A stretch of 10,789 nt of DNA from Clostridiales bacterium UBA1701 (GTDB taxonomy: Bacteria; Bacillota; Clostridia; Oscillospirales; Oscillospiraceae), in assembly GCA_002320035.1 (NCBI GenBank), contig DCJL01000007.1, forward strand, positions 27,975 through 38,763, read 5' to 3'. The stretch's first letter is position 1. Each line of letters starts with the position of its first letter. The position numbers and the translations under genes are program-made. Below are positions 7,230 to 10,789 of the stretch, piece by piece. The notes under the pieces were generated by a model that saw only the letters and a list, made by a program, of their open reading frames with translations, was not told the origin of the DNA and did no database searches.

Positions 7230-7271
7230 TCGTGCTTATGACTGAAAAATCGCCCGCTTTTTTTCCCGCTC

Positions 7272-7300
7272 TTGAAGCTTTGTCCCAAAGGTGGTATTCT
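7272..7300 (+). promoter_or_regulatory. Sigma-A-type promoter of the EEP hydrolase gene
   Basis: TTGAAG (7272-7277) and TATTCT (7295-7300) are separated by 17 bases. The expected start near 7307 leaves a leader of about 37 nt to the ATG at 7344. The promoter is back-to-back with that of glyA, with 42 bases between their -35 boxes. Confidence 0.7.
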
Positions 7301-7343
7301 CTTTATATGGATTTTACAAAATAATTTTTCGGAGGTACAAGCC

Positions 7344-8399
7344 ATGAAAAAATTTCTTAAGGTTCTCATGTGGCTGGTTCTGACCCTGGCGGCGCTGCTC
7401 TGCGCCTTGGTACTGTTTCTGACAGTGACGGAATTTCGCCCCGCGCCGGTGGAGGCGCTTGACATTACCGCCGCCGAAGGCGGAAGTCTGAAAATAAGGG
7501 CCGGGGAGGATCTCTCCCTGCTCTCCTGGAACATCGGCTATGCCGGTCTGGGCGCGGACTCCGATTTTTTCATGGACGGAGGCCAAAATGTCAAGTCCGC
7601 CGACAAAGCCAAGGTCGAAAGCTATCTTGAGGGGATAGACAAGTATCTGGCCTCAAGCGGCGTGGAAATCGTAATGCTTCAGGAAGTGGATGTAAATTCC
7701 GCCAGAACCTATGGCATTGATCAGGCCCAGCGGCTTGCCATGGCAAATTCCGCCCACGCACTGAACTATTCCTGTGCCTTTGTCCCCTTCCCCTGGCCTC
7801 CCATCGGCCGGGTCAACAGCGGGCTTCTCACGACAACGGATTACGAAATTGCGCGCGCTGAGCGCGTTTCTCTGCCCTGCCCTTTCTCCTGGCCTGTCAG
7901 CACCGCAAATCTCAAGCGCTGCCTGCTCGTGAGTTATCTGCCCATCGAGGACAGTGACAAACAGCTCGTGCTTATCAACCTGCACCTTGAGGCCTATGAC
8001 GATGGAGAGGGCAAGATCGCCCAGACAAAACAGCTCCGGGATTTCATAGAGAGTGAATATGAAAAAGGCAACTATGTCATCGCCGGCGGGGACTTTAACC
8101 AGATTTTTCCCGGCAGCCTTGAATATTATCCCAACATTCACCCCGAGCTCTGGATACCCGGCCGCCTGGATGACAGCTTCCTGCCTCAGAACTGCGTCTG
8201 GGCCTATGACTGCTCCGCCCCCACCTGCCGCTTGCTGAACCGGCCCTACGACCCGGCTGAGGATGAGACGACCCAGTTTTATGTAATAGACGGCTTTATT
8301 ATTTCCCCAAATGTAAGGCTGGGCGACGTTGAGACCGTGGACCTGGGCTTTGAAAATTCGGACCACAACCCGGTGAAGCTGAGCGTGAGCTTGGATTAA
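7344..8399 (+). CDS. Membrane-anchored endonuclease/exonuclease/phosphatase-family hydrolase
   Basis: A 351-residue protein of the EEP (DNase I-like) fold, whose members cleave phosphodiester or phosphate bonds in DNA, RNA, lipids or inositol phosphates using a metal ion. The start is ATG with GGAGG 8 bases ahead. An open reading frame extends upstream, but it has no ribosome site and overlaps the promoter. Residues 4-29 form an uncleaved or late-cleaved membrane anchor, placing the catalytic domain outside. Catalytic motifs are in the family order: SWNIGY with N63, LQEVD with metal-binding E114, NLHLEAYDDG with H214, GGDFNQ with D250 and N252, DGF with D316, and SDHNPV with D340 and the general-base H341. 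All key residues are present, so it should be active. The substrate cannot be told from sequence. It is a single-gene unit on the plus strand. Confidence 0.9.
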   Translation: MKKFLKVLMWLVLTLAALLCALVLFLTVTEFRPAPVEALDITAAEGGSLKIRAGEDLSLLSWNIGYAGLGADSDFFMDGGQNVKSADKAKVESYLEGIDKYLASSGVEIVMLQEVDVNSARTYGIDQAQRLAMANSAHALNYSCAFVPFPWPPIGRVNSGLLTTTDYEIARAERVSLPCPFSWPVSTANLKRCLLVSYLPIEDSDKQLVLINLHLEAYDDGEGKIAQTKQLRDFIESEYEKGNYVIAGGDFNQIFPGSLEYYPNIHPELWIPGRLDDSFLPQNCVWAYDCSAPTCRLLNRPYDPAEDETTQFYVIDGFIISPNVRLGDVETVDLGFENSDHNPVKLSVSLD

Positions 8400-9643
8400 G
8401 CCCCGGCCTTTTCCCCGGCCCTGTCGGCCAGGATAAAGAACAGTGCCCCCAGGGCGAACATAAAGGCCAGCGCCCCCACGCCCAGATTCACGCTGCCCGT
8501 TGCCTGGCTCACAAACGAAACGGTAAAGGTGCCCAGAAAGGAGGCGCCTTTTCCGCAGATATCATAGAGGCCGAAATACTCGCCGGACTTTTCCGGGGGA
8601 ATGATGCGGGCGAAATAGGAGCGGGACAAAGACTGGATTGCCCCCTGGAACAGGCCCACACAGATGGCCAGCACCCAGAACTGGTATTGTTCCTTCAGGC
8701 CCATGCCATAGAGTGTTATGGCAAAATAGGCTCCAATACATATAAGTATCAGCTTGCGGTTGGAAAACCGCTCTGTGAGCCTGCCGAAAATAAGGGCAGC
8801 CGGGAAGGCTACGATTTGGGTCACAAGCAGGGCCAGCAGAAGCCCCGTGGAATCCAGGCCCAGAGCCGTGCCGTAAACAGTGGCCATGTCGATGATGGTA
8901 TAAACGCCGTCTATATAAAAGAAGAAAGCCACGAGAAACAGCAGCACCTGCCTGTTGCCCGCTAGTTCCGAGAACACCCGGCCCAGGCGGCGGAATGTTT
9001 CCGCCGCAGGATTGCTCACAGCGGGGACAAAGTGCTTCTGCTCATAGACCCGCAGCAGCGGCAGAGTCAGCAGCAGCCACCATACCGCCACCAGCAGAAA
9101 GGCCAGGAACATGGCCAGCCGCTGGGAGAGGCCGATATAATCATAGCCCAACACCAGCACCAGAGCCAGCAGGAAGGGCACGCAGCTTCCGATATAGCCC
9201 CAGGCGTAGCCGTTGGCCGAGACCTTGTCCATGCGCTCGGGGTCCGTTACATCGGGGAGCATGGAGTCATAAAACACAAGGCTCACGGAATAGGCGGACT
9301 TGGCAATGACAAAAACCACAAGAAACCAGAGCCAGGAGCTTACCATGCCCAGGCACACACAGCCCAGCATACCCACCAGCACCGAAATCGAAAACAGTTT
9401 CCTCTTCCAACCGGGGAAATCCGAAACCGTGCCCAGTATGGGGCCGCATACGGCCACGATCAGGGTGGCGATGGAGGTAGCGTAGCCCCAATAGGCCAGA
9501 TAGTCGATGTCCGAAAGGCCCTGCCCGCCGGCAAGCGCATTGAAGTAGATGGGCATAATGGTAGTCACCAGCAGGGTAAAGGCGGAGTTGCCCACATCGT
9601 AGAGCACCCATTTGCGCTCGGCGGGCCGCAGTTTAAACTTCAT
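8396..9643 (-). CDS. MFS transporter, UMF1 (Atg22-like) family
   Basis: A 415-residue permease with about 12 membrane helices. The family signature is clear: LYDVGNSAF at 14-22, loop 2-3 GTVSDFPGWKRK at 71-82, YDSMLPDVTDPERMDKVSA at 125-143, FFYIDGVYTI at 241-250 and QSLSRSYFARIIPPEKSGEY at 337-356, all typical of UMF1 proteins. The family is related to yeast vacuolar Atg22 amino-acid effluxers, while bacterial substrates are largely unknown. I chose the internal ATG at 9643 because AGGAGG lies 9 bases ahead. The in-frame ATG at 9661 has no ribosome site and lies deeper in the preceding gene. The start overlaps the end of the phospholipase-like gene by 11 bases, implying coupled translation. 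Its stop overlaps the stop of the convergent EEP gene within a shared TTAA, with no room for an intergenic terminator. Confidence 0.92.
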   Translation of the reverse strand: MKFKLRPAERKWVLYDVGNSAFTLLVTTIMPIYFNALAGGQGLSDIDYLAYWGYATSIATLIVAVCGPILGTVSDFPGWKRKLFSISVLVGMLGCVCLGMVSSWLWFLVVFVIAKSAYSVSLVFYDSMLPDVTDPERMDKVSANGYAWGYIGSCVPFLLALVLVLGYDYIGLSQRLAMFLAFLLVAVWWLLLTLPLLRVYEQKHFVPAVSNPAAETFRRLGRVFSELAGNRQVLLFLVAFFFYIDGVYTIIDMATVYGTALGLDSTGLLLALLVTQIVAFPAALIFGRLTERFSNRKLILICIGAYFAITLYGMGLKEQYQFWVLAICVGLFQGAIQSLSRSYFARIIPPEKSGEYFGLYDICGKGASFLGTFTVSFVSQATGSVNLGVGALAFMFALGALFFILADRAGEKAGA

Positions 9644-10493
9644 ATGCAAGTTCCTCCTCATATTTAAGCACCGGCAGCTTTTCCCATCCCGGCGCTGGGC
9701 CGAAGGTGAATTTCATCGCCTCCGGCAGGGGAAGCGTTTCATCCTCAAGGCAGCGCATGTATTCTGCCGCCAGCTCGGTGCACTGTTTTTCCGCCTTGGC
9801 CATCAGCTTTTTCAGTCTCAGGCAGCTGTCCGCACAGCGGGGGTCCGGCTCAAGCTTCACCATGAGCCCCCGCATCTCAATGTCGTTCCCCGTCAGTTTC
9901 AGGAGCCCCGTCACAAAATCTCTCTGCCAGCGGTGGGGAGCAAGGAGAAGCCTGTTATAAAAAATCATGCCGCGCAGGGCCTTGTCCGTTTCCCCGGCAG
10001 TCACGCCGGGGAAAAAGGGCGCGATAAGCGCCGCGTTTTCTTTGCCCGGATGAATATGACCCGTGAGCACATGGCGCAGGGGGTCCAGCCCGTCGTCCAC
10101 CATGAGGCTCCGGTCAAACTCCACCTCTATTTCGCTGTGGCTCACCCCCTCCCGGATTTTCCGCTCCACATAGCCGTGGCAGGCCAGATCCAGGGCAAAG
10201 TGGCAGATAAAGCCCAGCAAATACGCGCGCTGATCCGCCCGAATCGACTCATCCGAGCGGTGTACCAGCTCTGCCGCCGGGCCGAAGAAAGCCGCCGCAG
10301 GCTTCTCATGCTGGCCAAAGCCCACAGCGCTGACCGGGTTTGGCTTCAGGGGACGATAATAAAACAGAATGTCCGGGCCATGCAGCCCAATGAGGAAAAG
10401 CTCTATATTTGCCCCGGCCGCCTGCCGAAGCTCCTTCGGCCAGCTTGCCAGCAGGCTGCGGCCGAATACCAGATGCGCGTATGTTGATGGCAT
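9633..10493 (-). CDS. Zinc-dependent phospholipase C-like protein
   Basis: A 286-residue protein of the zinc-dependent phospholipase C / S1-P1 nuclease-like family (PF00882 type). Candidate zinc ligands are visible in the usual spacing: H7 in STYAHLVFG, H38 and D41 in LHGPDILFYY, then H98, D102 and H106 in GFICHFALDLACHGYV, and H119 with E123 in SHSEIEVEFD. There is no signal peptide, unlike secreted bacterial phospholipases, so it probably acts in the cytosol, and phospholipid hydrolysis is not assured. Such short intracellular homologues are common in Clostridia and unstudied as far as I recall. ATG has AAGGAG 7-8 bases ahead. It is the first gene of a two-gene unit with the overlapping UMF1 transporter, which suggests a linked uptake or efflux step. 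Confidence 0.85.
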   Translation of the reverse strand: MPSTYAHLVFGRSLLASWPKELRQAAGANIELFLIGLHGPDILFYYRPLKPNPVSAVGFGQHEKPAAAFFGPAAELVHRSDESIRADQRAYLLGFICHFALDLACHGYVERKIREGVSHSEIEVEFDRSLMVDDGLDPLRHVLTGHIHPGKENAALIAPFFPGVTAGETDKALRGMIFYNRLLLAPHRWQRDFVTGLLKLTGNDIEMRGLMVKLEPDPRCADSCLRLKKLMAKAEKQCTELAAEYMRCLEDETLPLPEAMKFTFGPAPGWEKLPVLKYEEELAYEV

Positions 10494-10534
10494 GGCGCGT
10501 CTCCTTGTATTTCATAATTTTTTACTCTGCTTTT

Positions 10535-10540
10535 ATTATA
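10535..10540 (-). promoter_or_regulatory. -10 box for the phospholipase-like/UMF1 operon
   Basis: The minus strand reads GTGTTATAATAAA, a perfect TATAAT 41 bases ahead of the start codon. The -35 area is A/G-rich and has no close TTGACA match, so the promoter may need an activator. Two copies of the palindrome TTTGCAAA lie further upstream at 10583-10590 and 10624-10631. Confidence 0.55.
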
Positions 10541-10626
10541 ACACGCTTTTCCTCCATTTTTCCCCCCGAATAAGGTAAGACCTTTGCAAAAACTATGTAT
10601 ACTTTTATTCAGAATTATGGTAATTT

Positions 10627-10668
10627 GCAAAAAGCCCTCCGGTTCAGCATGTTTGAACCGGAGGGCTT
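10627..10668 (-). terminator. Intrinsic terminator for a minus-strand gene beyond the right edge
   Basis: A perfect 15-bp stem pairs AAGCCCTCCGGTTCA (10632-10646) with TGAACCGGAGGGCTT (10654-10668) around a 7-base loop. On the minus strand it runs into TTTTTGC. It would end a transcript entering from the right and insulate the promoter of the phospholipase-like gene. Confidence 0.75.
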
Positions 10669-10675
10669 CCAGCTT

Positions 10676-10777
10676 GTCAAAAAGTCCATACCGGCCTTTT
10701 TGACGCGCTTTCCGCCGGGCATTTTGACACCATCAAAATGCCGCTTCGCTCAAAAGGCTTGAAAACAAGCCTTTTGA
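10676..10777. repeat. Array of three further perfect hairpins with TTTTGA/TCAAAA arms
   Basis: Three adjacent inverted repeats are GTCAAAAAG/CTTTTTGAC (10676-10684, 10696-10704), GGCATTTTGA/TCAAAATGCC (10718-10727, 10733-10742) and TCAAAAGGCTTG/CAAGCCTTTTGA (10750-10761, 10766-10777). Linkers are 13 and 7 bases. All carry the same TTTTGA/TCAAAA core. No coding sequence is evident, although one minus-strand frame is open from the window edge to a stop at 10733. This looks like a structured intergenic repeat or an RNA 3' region. Confidence 0.7.
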
Positions 10778-10789
10778 CGGCGGCTTATC

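Noticed and set aside
9644..9661. Upstream ATG at 9661 as start of the UMF1 transporter
   Set aside because: No ribosome site precedes it, whereas the ATG at 9643 has AGGAGG at good spacing.
9612..10487. Plus-strand open frame of 291 codons opposite the phospholipase-like gene
   Set aside because: The minus-strand product carries ordered zinc-ligand motifs and a proper ribosome site. The plus-strand product has neither.
10733..10789. C-terminal end of a minus-strand protein entering from the right edge
   Set aside because: One frame is open for 18 codons to a TGA, but it falls wholly within palindromic repeat sequence and is too short to support.

Overview
The window looks like chromosomal DNA from a GC-rich Firmicute, most likely a gut Clostridia of the Oscillospiraceae type. 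This is an inference from the gene families, the strong AGGAGG-type ribosome binding sites, a TTG start, the consensus-like housekeeping promoters and the class of intergenic repeats. It is not based on a database match. All genes except one lie on the minus strand. I see no rRNA, tRNA, CRISPR array, transposase or phage gene.

Left third, read right to left on the minus strand: a three-gene operon encodes a six-helix DUF308 (HdeD-like) membrane protein (4266-4859), an MMPL/RND-type exporter (2152-4248) and a secreted protein (65-2140). The secreted protein has two blocks of Leu-x-x-Gly heptads flanking a long, internally duplicated coiled-coil. Spacers are 17 and 11 bases. A TATAAT box precedes the operon, and an inverted repeat cut by the window edge follows it. 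The likely joint job is export of a lipid or other hydrophobic substrate across the envelope, with the secreted protein as an extracytoplasmic partner. The substrate is unknown.

Middle: glyA (serine hydroxymethyltransferase, 5756-6997) is followed 35 bases later by a TetR-type regulator (5151-5720, TTG start), which ends at a clear intrinsic terminator. The regulator lies directly upstream of the exporter operon and is its probable local controller. glyA has a near-consensus sigma-A promoter and an unusually long, structured leader of about 197 nt. The leader contains an 18-bp perfect palindrome, a MITE-like repeat with TGTCATTCTGAG-type ends, and long-range complementary segments.

Right: the only plus-strand gene (7344-8399) encodes a membrane-anchored endonuclease/exonuclease/phosphatase-fold hydrolase, divergent from glyA with its own promoter. 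Its stop codon overlaps that of a convergent UMF1-type MFS transporter (8396-9643). The transporter is translationally coupled to an upstream zinc-dependent phospholipase C-like protein (9633-10493). The right edge (10632-10777) is a train of four perfect hairpins. One resembles a minus-strand terminator and the others a structured intergenic repeat.

The best leads for something undescribed are the exporter plus secreted coiled-coil pair, the glyA leader, and the four-hairpin array. None is proven by the sequence alone.
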